Origin: Colius striatus
Taxonomy: Eukaryota; Chordata; Aves; Coliiformes; Coliidae
DNA: 64,000 nucleotides
Assembly (NCBI RefSeq): GCF_028858725.1
Contig: NC_084790.1
Location: 83,904,506-83,968,505 of the forward strand
Reading direction: 5' to 3'
Positions within the stretch are counted from its first letter, which is position 1, and each line of letters opens with the position of its first letter. The notes below the pieces were generated by a model that ran no database searches, had not been told where the DNA came from, and was given only the letters and a program-made list of their open reading frames with translations. Positions 54,271-64,000 of the stretch are shown in pieces. Made by a program: the position numbers and the translations under genes.

Positions 54271-57200
54271 AAACCTGTGCCCCATGGAAGTCGCCTGGCA
54301 GGGCCATCGCCTGGTCTTTGTTTACTGCTCGTTTCTTGTTTTGTTTGGGCTGGAGTCAATTCTTCTTTCACTGCTCGTGCCTTTGGACTTCCACATGCAA
54401 AAGAGACACTGCTGGGGCATAAAATGCTTTGCCTGGCTGGTTTGCAGGGGCTGTTGGTGCTTGAGTCCCATGGTAGAGGTGAAGTGAGCCTCTGCACACT
54501 GGGCATAACATGGCATGTGATGTCCTGTGGCACCAGTTTTATGACCTAGGTGCCAAAATCACTTCCTTGAACCGAGTTGGAAACTACCTGATAAAAAGAG
54601 ATTTCTCATCTAAACACAACCCACAGTGACAGTAGGATATCTCTAGCAAGTCATGCAGAGTTACTGACAGGTCCTCCATCCTCCCAGTGGAAGCAGCTCC
54701 TTCCCCGTTGGTGTCCTGTTAATATCTAAGGAAAGAGAAACTTGCTCGAAGAAGAAAGTCCTTCAAACAAGTACAGCTATGTTTGAGGGTGTTTTCAACC
54801 CTTTTGTTACCTCCTGGAGAATCCAACAGACCATAGGATTGTACTTAGTACCCTGCACAGCTCATTTCATAGGCCCTCTAGTTCTACCCCCTCCCGTCTT
54901 CACCGCACCCAAGAATGGTACCAGTCTCTGCTGCTGCCAACTCTTGATTGACTGTTTCTCCTCATGCATTTCCTGTTAGAAAGGCTGAGGCCAGTCCCCA
55001 GCTTTGCCTGTGTGATTAGACTCCAAATAAGCCTTGGAGGCAGGCAGTTGCTGATTGTAGAGGTTTGGTTCCCTTAGACGAAGGGAATTGCCTCTCCTCC
55101 AGCGTCCAGCAAAGGCTGCGTAAGGAACGCACCGCATTCAGGCAACACAAAGCTCCCATTACAGGAAGCTTTTATAAATTCAGAATACAGGTTAAAAAAT
55201 GGACCTGCTGGTCCAGCTGGGGAAAACCTTCACTTGCTCGCTGTGATCTCACTGGTGTCCTTCAAAAGGGTAATGATGCTGAGAGAGTTGCCAGAGATGG
55301 CAATTGGTATTGCTTCAAAGCCGCAGCAGCAAACGCACCACTAAGATCTGATAACGACCCTGTTCAGTGCTGCCAACAGCTACCTGAGGCTGTGCTGGGG
55401 AGGCAGAGAGGCTGTGCCCATTAAGGTATAACAGCACCTGCCAAAGTACAACATCTCTATTCACTGTGAGCATCTGCTCTCGCAGCAGCTGTGTGGTGGC
55501 AGGGAACTGAGCCTTTAATATGTCCTGTGGTATTTAAATCCTCGGCCTGTCCACAGGTTGCAGCTCAGAGCTGTAAAACCCCATCTGTAAATATCTTTTA
55601 TTGTGGTTTTTTTTTAAATGAATCTCGTTTTGATTTTTTCCCCCCCTGTGTTTAATTCCACCTCTACACATAACGATGGGGCAGGGAAGATTATAAGATG
55701 AGCTGATACTTCACAGCCCTCGGTTATTCTGCCTTCCAGCACATGAAGTTGCTGTGGCTATGTGATGCTGTCAAAAATGCTCCACAACAATTTCATACAG
55801 ATTTTCAAATAATTTTCTGTGTCCTGCAGCAGGAGACAATCAGTCCCTCTTAACATCCAGCACTGCAAAGGATTCTTTGGCTGTACTTATTTTCAATGGC
55901 AGCACCCAGGTGCTTTTGTAAACACAGCTGTTTACTGAGTTCACAACATGACGGGGACCACAAAGACAATGTGATAGCCTGGTTTTGCAGCCTCCATCAC
56001 CATCCTTGTACTTTGCTCCTGCTTCTTATCTACATTAATGTATTTTGCATTAAATTCCCACCAATCGAGAAACAGAGAGGGAAAAAAAAGGTAGAAGAAG
56101 TGGGGGGCGTAAAGTCTTTGCTTCTGTCCAACATAAGCTTTGGCAGGCAGATTGGCTGAGCCCTACAAAATGCACATCACTAGGACTATTTTGGCTTTTC
56201 TCCTCCTGTAGCAGGGCACTCTCCCGAGTTAAAAGACAGAAGCTGAAGGTCAGGCTGTTTTCTAGCAGTGAAGGCTGTTACAGACCAGCCTGACTTGACT
56301 ATTTCCAAGGTTAACTTGGGAGATGAGAAAATTCCTGAGCTAGTGGGCAGGGAAACAGACATCTCAGAGATAATGTTGTTGCTGGAAACCAGAAGTTCTT
56401 GCTAGCTCTACAGAGATGTAAATCCAACAGCAAGATGACTGACAGTGAATCACTTTATTCTGTACAAGCCCAGTCCCATTCTGTGAGGGTGAGAGGATTT
56501 CTGCACACTCTCCGTTGGAGTGTGTCTGAAAACCTTCCCCCTCTAGCAGGGATGGCCCTCAAGGTTACCCTCTGGAGCTGAGAGACAGAATCGCCCACTC
56601 TCTTTGATATGGGTGAATAACATCATTCCCCAGGAAATAAGTGTTCTCTATAAAATGAGCTACCTTGAAACTGTTAATTCAATCAGTAATAAGTAGCAGC
56701 TACAGTACTAACATGGTGTACTAAGGGTTCCTCTGACCCACTGCCTACTAAAACAGAAATCTCTTATCCTGATTGAAACTGTATGAAATACATTTGCAGT
56801 TCCAATGTTCATATTATTCTGTAAATATAGATTTCTGTGTTGCTGTACCCTCACAGTTTGGCATCATCACCTTGAGGGCACAGGAAACACCTTCACATTT
56901 CTCCACTTGGTCAAGAACATGTTGGTTTTAGCATCTTCATGCATATCCAGCCCTTGGATATGCTTTGTCAAGGTTGCCCTCCTGGGAGGCAGTGAGGTTG
57001 CTGACCCTGCACCTGCAAACTCCCTCTTGGCTTTTTTTAAGGCAGCATTGCCTGTAAGTCAGCACAGCTTTTGTTTTGAACATGTTGGTCCAGGGGTGTC
57101 AGGTGGTTTTGTCAGCAGCTCACGTGTTTCCAATCCCGTCTCTCACCTATGCTGTGAGTTGGTGACCCCAAAGTTTTTTGATTGCTGCTTCAAAGGCACC

Positions 57201-57684
57201 TCTATCCATGGCTGTATCTACCTGCCACAAGTGATTACTCTCAGGTGTGGGCACATCTCACATGCAAGAGAAGGATTTCTTCTTCCCCCATGCAGATGTG
57301 TTGTCTGGATCGTCACTCTCCAGGGCTGGAATCATGGAGCAGTAATGGTCCCACCCGTATCTCAGTGAGTGTGCTCAGGGGCTGGCACGGGTTAAGCTAC
57401 TGCCATGCTTTAACCATGTAAAACCAGTGGCTGCTGACTGGAGGCGACAGGAAAAGCCAGGACTACAGCATTTTAATAGGAAAAATCCCGTTCCACTGCA
57501 ACAAGAGAGAGGGTTTTTTTCATAATCCTTGTAGACTGGGATGGGAAGGAAAGCACAGACATCAAAAGCCTGACTCTTGTGTTGCTTTGCTTTGACACTG
57601 CACGAGCCCAGGAAAAGCAAATGCTCTGAACTATACTGGTGGGACCTCCTGGCAGTTCAGGGACCTGAGACTGCGGTCATTTAG
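54271..57684. other. Intergenic region between RNF165 and LOXHD1, first part
   Basis: No gene, RNA gene or clear repeat was recognised. Open frames reach 187 codons (56805-57368, +) but show no recognisable domain or splice framework. Confidence 0.5.
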
Positions 57685-58810
57685 CACTGGCTGGGTGCTA
57701 GGTGTCCACCAAGTCATTCTATCACTCCCCCTCCTAAACTGGACAAGGGAGAGAGAAATATAACAGGAGATCACTTGGAAATTAGTGTCACGGACAAAAC
57801 CAATTCAACGGGGAGAGAGAAGTGTTTGGTTTATTAATGAACCATCAGAACAAGGTGATGAGAAATAAAACGGAATCATAAAACACCTCCCCCCACCCCT
57901 CCCTCTGCCCAGGACTGTCCTTCCTTCCCCCCAGCAGCGCAGGGGATGGGGGACGGGGGTTACGGTCAGTTCATCACAGATGGACTTTGCCGCTGCTGCT
58001 GCTCAGGGGGAGGCCTCCTCACACTTCCCACTGCTGCACTGTGGGGTCCCTCCCACGGGACACAGTCCCTCACCAACTGCTCCAGCGTGGCTCCTTCCCA
58101 CGGGCTGCAGCTCCTCACACCCTGCCCCAGCACGGGGCCTGTCACGGGGCAGCTCCTCACACCCTGCCCCAGCGTGGGTCACCCACAGGAGAACAGTCCT
58201 TCAGGGACAGGCTGCTCCAGCCTGGGGCCCTCACGGCGTCACAAGCCCTGACAGCAACCCTGCTCTGGCCTGGGCTCCTCTCTCCCCACGGGCTCCCAGG
58301 CCCTGCCAGGAGCTCGCTCCAGGGTGAGCTTCCCACGCAGTCACAGCCTCCTTCAGGCACCCACCCGCTGCGGCCTGGGCTCCTCCACGGGCTGCCCGTG
58401 GGTCTCTGCTCCTCATGGCCTCCATGGGCTGCAGGGGCACAGCTGCCTCACCATGGGCTGCAGCACAGGGCACAGGGGAATCTCTCTGCCAGGGCCTGAG
58501 CACCCTCCTCCCCTCCTTCTCCACTCACCTTGGTGTGTGTGGAGATGTTTTCACAGTCTCACTCCCTGTTGCTGCTGCAGTTCAGCAACTTCTTCCCCTT
58601 CTCCAAGACGTTATTCCCAGAGGGGTTACCTCAGTCACTAACTGGCCAGGCCTGGGTCAGCTGTGGGTCCAGCTTAGACTTGCCTGGCATGAGCCCTGTC
58701 AGCTACAGGGGAAGCTTCTGGCAGCTCTTTGTTTAAAGAAGCCACACCTGTAGCCCTCCTGCTAACAAACGCTGGCCCAGGCAAAACCACTACAGTTCCA
58801 TCCCAGCAGG
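57685..58810 (-). mobile_element. Avian ERV long LTR or LTR-like element
   Basis: Read on the - strand, a GC-rich body is made of degenerate units around CTCCAGCGTGG and CCACGGGCTGCAG. It is followed by a run of Cs and Gs, an AATAAA signal (57830-57835 on the complement), a TTTTGTCCGTGACACTAATT stretch and a terminus GGAGTGATAGAATGACTTGG at about 57700-57730. This is a well-known avian LTR type. No retroviral gene is readable; the 170-residue frame in the GC-rich body is a by-product of repeat composition. The far end is uncertain (58740-58950). Confidence 0.65.
58107..58173. repeat. 25-bp perfect direct repeat, 42-bp period, inside the LTR
   Basis: Bases 58107-58131 and 58149-58173 are identical. 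They are the best-preserved neighbours in a longer degenerate array of 40-odd-base units that makes up the LTR body. Confidence 0.85.
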
Positions 58811-60298
58811 TTCCCAACGATGCACCACACTGGCTGACCCCACTTGTAGCCCTCTTGAGGCTTATTCTGCTCTTCTTGCACAGTCCCAGGCCACAGTTCA
58901 ATCCTTTCTCAGACGTTTTTAGCCCCAATCTCTAGTGAGGAGGGAGAACACAGCCACTAAGGGCTGCTGTCATTATTCCCAACTCTGAGTAGTTTATCAT
59001 TCATGAGATTGATTACTGGGCTCATTTAAACAACTTGCCCAGCTCTAAAACCATCAGTTACCACAGAGGTTTCTAAAATGAATTAGTCTCAGCTATTATT
59101 TGTGAGCTGGCACAGACAGGCCTGAATAAACTCAAGTCTCTTGGTTGTCTGCTGTGGCAAATAAGGACGCAGTACTTCCCTGACAGGGCTTTTTTTGGGA
59201 TGCAGCAGCTTTCACATATCCAGAAACAATCGACAGAACATGCAGTGTGGCCCTAACTCCTGTCTCAGCATCAGTAGCCTTTGCTAGGACTTCCTTTGCC
59301 CATGACCAGGCAGGGATTCAGAGGTGGGACAGTGCTACCTTGTGACCAGGCACATCCAGGTCATGCCCCAACCCAGAGACTGATGGCGTGGGTGGGCTCA
59401 GTGGGCTTAACCCACTCTTCACCTGTTTGATCCCTGTTTGCATGAAATGCTTGTTTAAAACCAGCTTCTGGGAGGAGAAACGACCTCTCCTAGGACACAA
59501 GTGGGCCAGGAGAAAAGTCTTTTTCCCATGGTTGACTCAGACACTCCTCTTTCTGCTCGGAAGCATTTGCCCTGCTGCTTTGCTCCCTGGGGAGGGAGAG
59601 AGAGCTCCCAAAGTAATGATTTGTAAACAGCTTTTCTTGCTGGTACCTGTAGAGATGCAAGTAGCTGGGAAGAGCTTATACAGGACTACTGGCCCTTACT
59701 GCAGCTGGGAGATCCCTTCTCCACAGAAAAAAAATCAACATGGCAATCCTTATTAAAAGCAAAAAATTGAAATGAGTGGCAGCTGCGCTGAGACAGAGTT
59801 GGTATTCAGGCCATATAGGGTGAGATTATCCTGAGACAGCTTTGAGTGCAGTTACCAAAACTTCCTTGCAGTGGAATTAATTATCTGGTAGGTATTTTGC
59901 TCTGGCTGCTGTAACTGTGAATCTCAGCTCTGGGCAGACCCAGATGAATTCAGCCTGAGAGCTGGGTCTGGCTTGGAGGGGAGGAGGAGGAAAAGCCCAC
60001 ACATGGAAAATATCACAGAGTTCCCAGTCCTTGAGGCCTGGATGGGTTCTTCCCAGCCTCCCTGGGCAGGAAGACCTGCCTTGCCCATGATGTTCCATGT
60101 AGTGCCTTCTGGAGGTGTGCAGCCTGTGTGTATGAACATGCAGTGTCCACAGTAGCCAAATCTCCAGGCTCTTTTTTCTTAAATATATTGTCTCAACACT
60201 CTTTTCCTCTTCACTCCTCTAAAATGACACCCCATCAATGGTGCAGGCCAGCAAGCTTTCCCAGCCCTGGCAGGGCAAAGCATCGAAAGCAAAAGATC
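58811..60298. other. Intergenic region, second part
   Basis: No gene or clear repeat recognised between the LTR and the CR1 fragment at 60299. Confidence 0.5.
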
Positions 60299-60425
60299 TC
60301 TGGAGATATTTAAAGCCATGGAGCTGAGGTGCTGAGGGCCATGGGTTAGTGGTGGGCTTGGCAGGGTGAGGGAGGGCTGGGACTCGATGAGCTTAAAGGT
60401 CTTTTCTAACCAAAATGATTCTATG
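60299..60425 (+). mobile_element. Short CR1 3' end, sense
   Basis: CTCTGGAGATATTTAAAGCC, GGTGCTGAGGGCCATGGGTT, GATGAGCTTAAAGGTCTTTT and AAAATGATTCTATGG. It is the GATGAACTTAAAGG subtype, truncated to about 125 bases, just beyond the probable LOXHD1 poly(A) site. Confidence 0.85.
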
Positions 60426-60499
60426 GCATCTGAACTGTTAAGGCATAGTTTATGGCTCTGGTAATTGTGGCTTTTAATCATAAATAGGCAAGAAATGTA

Positions 60500-60505
60500 T
60501 TTATT
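60500..60505 (-). terminator. LOXHD1: Probable LOXHD1 polyadenylation signal
   Basis: TTTATT on the + strand is AATAAA for LOXHD1, about 200 bases after its stop codon. The intervening sequence is AT-rich and repeat-free, consistent with a short 3' UTR. Confidence 0.45.
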
Positions 60506-60705
60506 TCATTCGCAATTTTACATGTGCTTTAAAAAAACTCCCAGTATTGCTTTTACAAAATGTTAACCCAGGAAGCACACCTTGCTGCTAAAAATCCCAC
60601 GGTATAAAAGGCAGCATCTTAAAATGCAAAATGCAGTATAAAACAAGATAATGGGAACAATGCACATGCAGAAGGGACTGAAACCTTCCTACAGTCCTGC
60701 ACCCC

Positions 60706-61186
60706 TCAATACCTGGGAAAAAGCTCCCTCCAGATTAACCCATCGCCCCGGTTCTCATCCAGCCACTTCCCGCAGGGAAATATGGTGGTCACGCCAGTCG
60801 CCGAGTTGGTGATCTCCACTCTCTCCACCAGCCAGCCCGGTGCCAGGCCGCTGTTGTCGTGCTCAATGCGGACTTTTTTAAGCTCCCCCATGTCCAGAGT
60901 TTCCAGATAAAACCTGCTGGTTTTACCCCGCTCAAAGAGGTTCCTGAACTTCTGCTTCAGCGCGCGCTTTCCCGAATCCCCGTTCAACCCAAAGATGGTG
61001 ATGAACACATTGGCATCAGTTCCTGCGCCCTTCTCAAAGCCTGTGACCACAATGGTCTCGTATTTGACTGGCACCAAGCTCCGTGCTTTGCTGGCAAAGC
61101 TCTCTGTGACCTTGGCACACTCAAAGACTTTGTAGTCCCGTCTCTTGTAACGCAGAGGGATTTTCACGTTGCACCTGAAAAAGTAT
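60706..61186 (-). CDS. LOXHD1: LOXHD1, last coding exon (C-terminal PLAT repeat)
   Basis: Reading on the - strand from the acceptor ccttcaccag|ATACTTTTTC, one base completes a codon and 159 residues follow to TGA (60708-60706). After [20 protein letters not shown] the peptide contains [20 protein letters not shown], the entry strand of a PLAT/LH2 beta-sandwich, then [40 protein letters not shown] and [20 protein letters not shown], ending in WRELFPRY. This is the terminal PLAT repeat of lipoxygenase homology domains 1; the human protein is a long array of about 15 PLAT repeats. LOXHD1 acts in inner-ear hair-cell stereocilia and is needed for mechanotransduction; its loss causes deafness DFNB77. 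The frame is intact. An alternative acceptor at 61174 would remove four residues in frame. Confidence 0.95.
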
Positions 61187-61225
61187 CTGGTGAAGGAAAA
61201 TCAGCAGCATGTTAATGGTTAATGT
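61187..61225 (-). promoter_or_regulatory. LOXHD1: Compressed splice acceptor region of LOXHD1 last exon
   Basis: Only about 35-42 bases separate the exon from a CR1 insertion. They contain a pyrimidine tract (GATTTTCCTTCACCAG on the - strand) and branch-point-like ACATTAACC and CCATTAACA, plus GCTGAT close to the tract. All core 3' splice elements seem to survive. Confidence 0.5.
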
Positions 61226-62004
61226 TGGTTCAACAAGGACAAGTGCAGAGTCCTGCACCTGGGAAGGAGCAACCCCATGCACCAGGACAGGCTGAGGATT
61301 GACCTGCTGGAGAGCAGCTCTGCAGAGAGAGACCTGGGAGTGCTGGTTGACAATAAACTAACCATGAGCCAGCAAGGTGCCCTCGTGGGCAAAAAACAAA
61401 TGGCATGCTGGGGGCATCAAGAAGAGTGTGGGCAGCAGGTCGAGGGAAGTCCTGCTCCCCCTGTGCTCTGCCCTGGTGAGGCCTCATCTGGAGCCCTGTG
61501 TCCAGTTCTGGGCTCCCCAGCTCAAGAGGGACAGGGAACTGCTGGAGAGAGGCCAGCACAGAGCCATGAAGATGATCAGGGGACTGGAACATCTTCCTTA
61601 TGAGGAAAGGCTGTGGGACCTGGGGCTGTTTAGTCTGCAGAAGACTGAGGGGGACCTCAATAATATTAGTATCAATATCAATATCAATATCAATATCTAA
61701 ATGGAGGGTGTCAGGAGGTTGAGGCATCCCTTTTTACTCTTGCATCTAGTGATAGGACAAAGGGTAATGGGATGAAGCTGGAACACAAAAAGTTCTATTT
61801 AAACATAAGAAAAACCTCTTTCAGTGTGAGGTGAGGGAGCCCTGGCACAGGCTGCCCAGGGAGGATGTGGATGTCTCCTTCTCTGCCTGGACACGTTCTT
61901 ATGCGACCTGATCTAGGTGAACCTACCTCTGCAGGGGGGTTGGACTAGATGATCTCTAAAAGTCCCTTCCAACCCCTACCATTCTATGATTCTATGATCC
62001 TATG
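61226..62004 (+). mobile_element. CR1 LINE, sense on +, in the last LOXHD1 intron
   Basis: It begins GGTTCAACAAGGACAAGTGC, which lies in the end of the CR1 reverse-transcriptase frame, then GAGAGAGACCTGGGAGTGCT, ACCATGAGCCAGCAAGGTGC, CTCTGCCCTGGTGAGGCCTC, CTGATCTAGGTGAACCTACC and a (ATTCTATG)n-type tail to 62004. At about 780 bp it is the longest CR1 in the window and little diverged. It is antisense to LOXHD1. Confidence 0.93.
61671..61697. repeat. (ATCAAT)n hexanucleotide expansion inside CR1
   Basis: Four full ATCAAT units plus ATC. In sister copies in this window the same place reads as a single TATTTATAAATATCTAAAG-like stretch, so the array arose within this copy. Confidence 0.9.
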
Positions 62005-64000
62005 ATAATGATGTGGCTGGCCCCTTGACTAGGCAAATGTCATGAACTGGGCATGCTATTATATTGCCCAATATGAATTCTGTTTCTGTACTTTTCCATG
62101 TATATGCTAGCAGTGTAGATTCTCTCTAGAAAGGCAGCTGTGACTGAACAGCATAACTGCAACTGGTAAACCCAACATCTTGCAAGGCAGTCAGAGGCAC
62201 CCTGCACACAGGAAGGCTACTGTAGGGCACTTATCACCTCTTTTGCCTGTGGAGTGGCATGACCTTTTACAGCCCAAGAGACAGGACAAATGGCCAGCCC
62301 TTCAGGTAATGCAGCCCAGAACTGCTGAGTACAACTGGTCTGAGAAGAGGGACATCAGCAATCATCCTCACTGATGATGCAGTTAAGGTTCGGTTAGCAA
62401 CTAGGAAAAAGGGAACGGGAAAGATGGGAACAGAAGCAGGTTTAAATCCCCTCCCATTTCCCCTTTAGATCATTCAGCCAATCCTCAGCAAGCAGAAACA
62501 AAGAGGCATCTAGCACAGAAATGATAGGTACCAGATGCTGAAAGCCCTTGGCTGGGCAGTGCTACCTCTGGTGATGTGCAGGGAGCACATCATCACACAT
62601 CTGTAAATCACAGCGTACCTGGCGCCCAGCCAGGCACTGAAGCACTCTGCTTTTAATGATGTATTTCATTTCCAGTGATGCAGATCATTTTGAAATGAGT
62701 TTTTTCCGCTCTCCCCACCCCCACCTTCCTCCTGCCTTTGCCAAACTGCAGCAGGTTCTCCTGGAGGGACTGTAGCTGGATTGCAGGGCATAAAATAAAC
62801 ATCTGGGGGAAGGGTTGCTGCAGTTCCAGCGGTATTGTGCCTCTTAAGTACTTTAAAAGCTTTTGACATTTTCTGCAGCTCTGGAAAAGAAAAAAGCTTT
62901 GTAAATGAAAAATCCTAGTGGGAGCAAAATTTTAGGCTCAGGGACAAAAAAACTGCACGAGAGTGAGGTGGAGGTGTTGACTGATGCTGCAGTTGTATTT
63001 CCTGGCTTATATAGATCATGGTCTGGAGTTACAATGGAGCATGGCAGTCTTCAGGAGGGGCAAGAGGAAAGAAAAAATAAATGACCATTCTAGCCCTGGG
63101 ATTTCCAAGAAAAAACCTTCTAAATTCAGCCCTTTCACATAGGAAGATCTACAACTAAAAGGCAGAAATCCTGGTATAATTCCAAAATATTGCTGCAGCA
63201 ATCTCAGAACTTAATTTGATCTTTGTCTCGGCTACGTGGGTTTTCTTTGATGTTTGGGGTTGGGAGATCTGAAGCTTGCTCTCACCATGCAACCTGCTCC
63301 AGTTGATTGTTGGCACAGCAAGTGGCACTGTGAAGTGCTGCATACGCAGAGCCAGAGCCCTGCTTCAGTGAGCTGTGGGCTTTGCCAGTATTCCCTGGCT
63401 GTCCTCTTTAATTTAAAACATCTTTAAAAACAATGGGGCTTTATCAGAACATCCTTGGCCCCTTCAAACCATGCTATTTCAGCAGTTTTAGCATGCTCCC
63501 AATGACTTCAGTGGATGGATTTGATTGCACAGCTGGACTTTAAGGGTTCCAGGTTTTTCCTCACCAGGAGAAAAGAACATGTTTTAGTATGTAATTGACT
63601 GAGCTTTCATTCAGCAAATAGTATTGTGTCTCTTCTGCTGGCTGATTAATTTCCTAAGAGAGACTCTTAGCTTGTGAAAAAAACCAAACAAACCACTCAA
63701 GGATTTCTTCTTAAACACTCAATTGTCTCAGTTGGAATAAACTCCTACGGTTAAGTTCTTTAGCAGCAACGGAAATATCATGGAGAAGGAAAGAAATCCC
63801 CAATTAATATTGCAAATATTTACTCTAATTATCAGTTTGTTCTGCGGATGGATGATCTTCTCCAGTTCCTGCATTGTCCCTGGGCTATCTGCTCCCTGAG
63901 CTGTGGACATCACCCGTTCCTAAGACAGGGCTCAGACCTGATGTGCTCAGGGCACTTCAGACATGTCCATTTTTTTGGTCATGGAAGATCTAAGTCACAT
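62005..64000 (-). other. LOXHD1 intron, no further exon visible
   Basis: I looked on the - strand for another PLAT-coding exon and found none. Open frames here lack PLAT signatures such as the GTDANV-type strand. No repeat recognised. Confidence 0.55.

Noticed and set aside
56805-57368. 187-codon open frame on the + strand between the two genes
   Set aside because: Cys- and Ser-rich but without a recognisable motif, homologue or poly(A) and promoter framework.
57987-58499. 170-codon open frame and its companions in the GC-rich block
   Set aside because: They derive from the repetitive LTR body. No retroviral protein motif is present.
1-64000. CRISPR arrays, operons, prokaryotic or plasmid systems, tRNA and rRNA genes
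   Set aside because: Splice sites, CR1 and LTR content and gene identity show vertebrate nuclear DNA. I saw no regularly spaced short repeats and no tRNA- or rRNA-like sequence, although a tRNA or covariance search was not possible here.

Overview
The window is vertebrate nuclear DNA, almost certainly from a bird. It has GT-AG introns, a CpG-island promoter and a roughly 35 kb first intron. It also carries about twenty CR1 LINE copies whose 3' ends read (ATTCTATG)n, the signature retrotransposon of bird genomes, and two avian-type endogenous retrovirus LTRs. Repeat calls were made by eye from remembered CR1 and LTR consensus features; no RepeatMasker or alignment was run, so repeat ends are approximate.

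Layout. Bases 1-1430 are a GC-rich CpG-island promoter with exon 1 of RNF165 (ARK2C), a RING-H2 E3 ubiquitin ligase of the Arkadia family. RNF165 runs on the + strand with eight coding exons: 327-387, 34999-35308, 39453-39578, 43651-43780, 44749-44853, 45371-45466, 47412-47518 and 48614-48731. They join to 1053 nt, i.e. 350 residues plus stop, with every splice phase consistent and no break. A long 3' UTR probably follows, to a polyadenylation signal near 54244. A tail-to-tail intergenic gap of about 6 kb holds one ERV LTR. On the - strand, 61186-60706 is the last coding exon of LOXHD1, encoding its C-terminal PLAT repeat; the rest of LOXHD1 lies beyond 64000.

The convergent RNF165-LOXHD1 order is the same as on human 18q21.1. 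In birds that block, which also carries ATP5F1A and ARK2N, belongs to the Z chromosome (established knowledge), so the window is probably Z-linked. The two genes are neighbours but have no known joint function: RNF165 enhances BMP/TGF-beta-SMAD signalling, notably in motor neurons, and LOXHD1 is a hair-cell stereocilia protein.

Most of the window is non-coding. Intron 1 has a CR1-poor first 8.9 kb and a CR1-poor stretch at 20.8-32.7 kb, while the region from 32.7 to 52.9 kb is CR1-dense. I found no convincing new gene or previously undescribed system. The most useful observations are CR1 insertions very close to two splice acceptors, a long inverted CR1 pair in intron 2, two same-strand LTRs sharing a 3' terminal block, and a few candidate regulatory elements.
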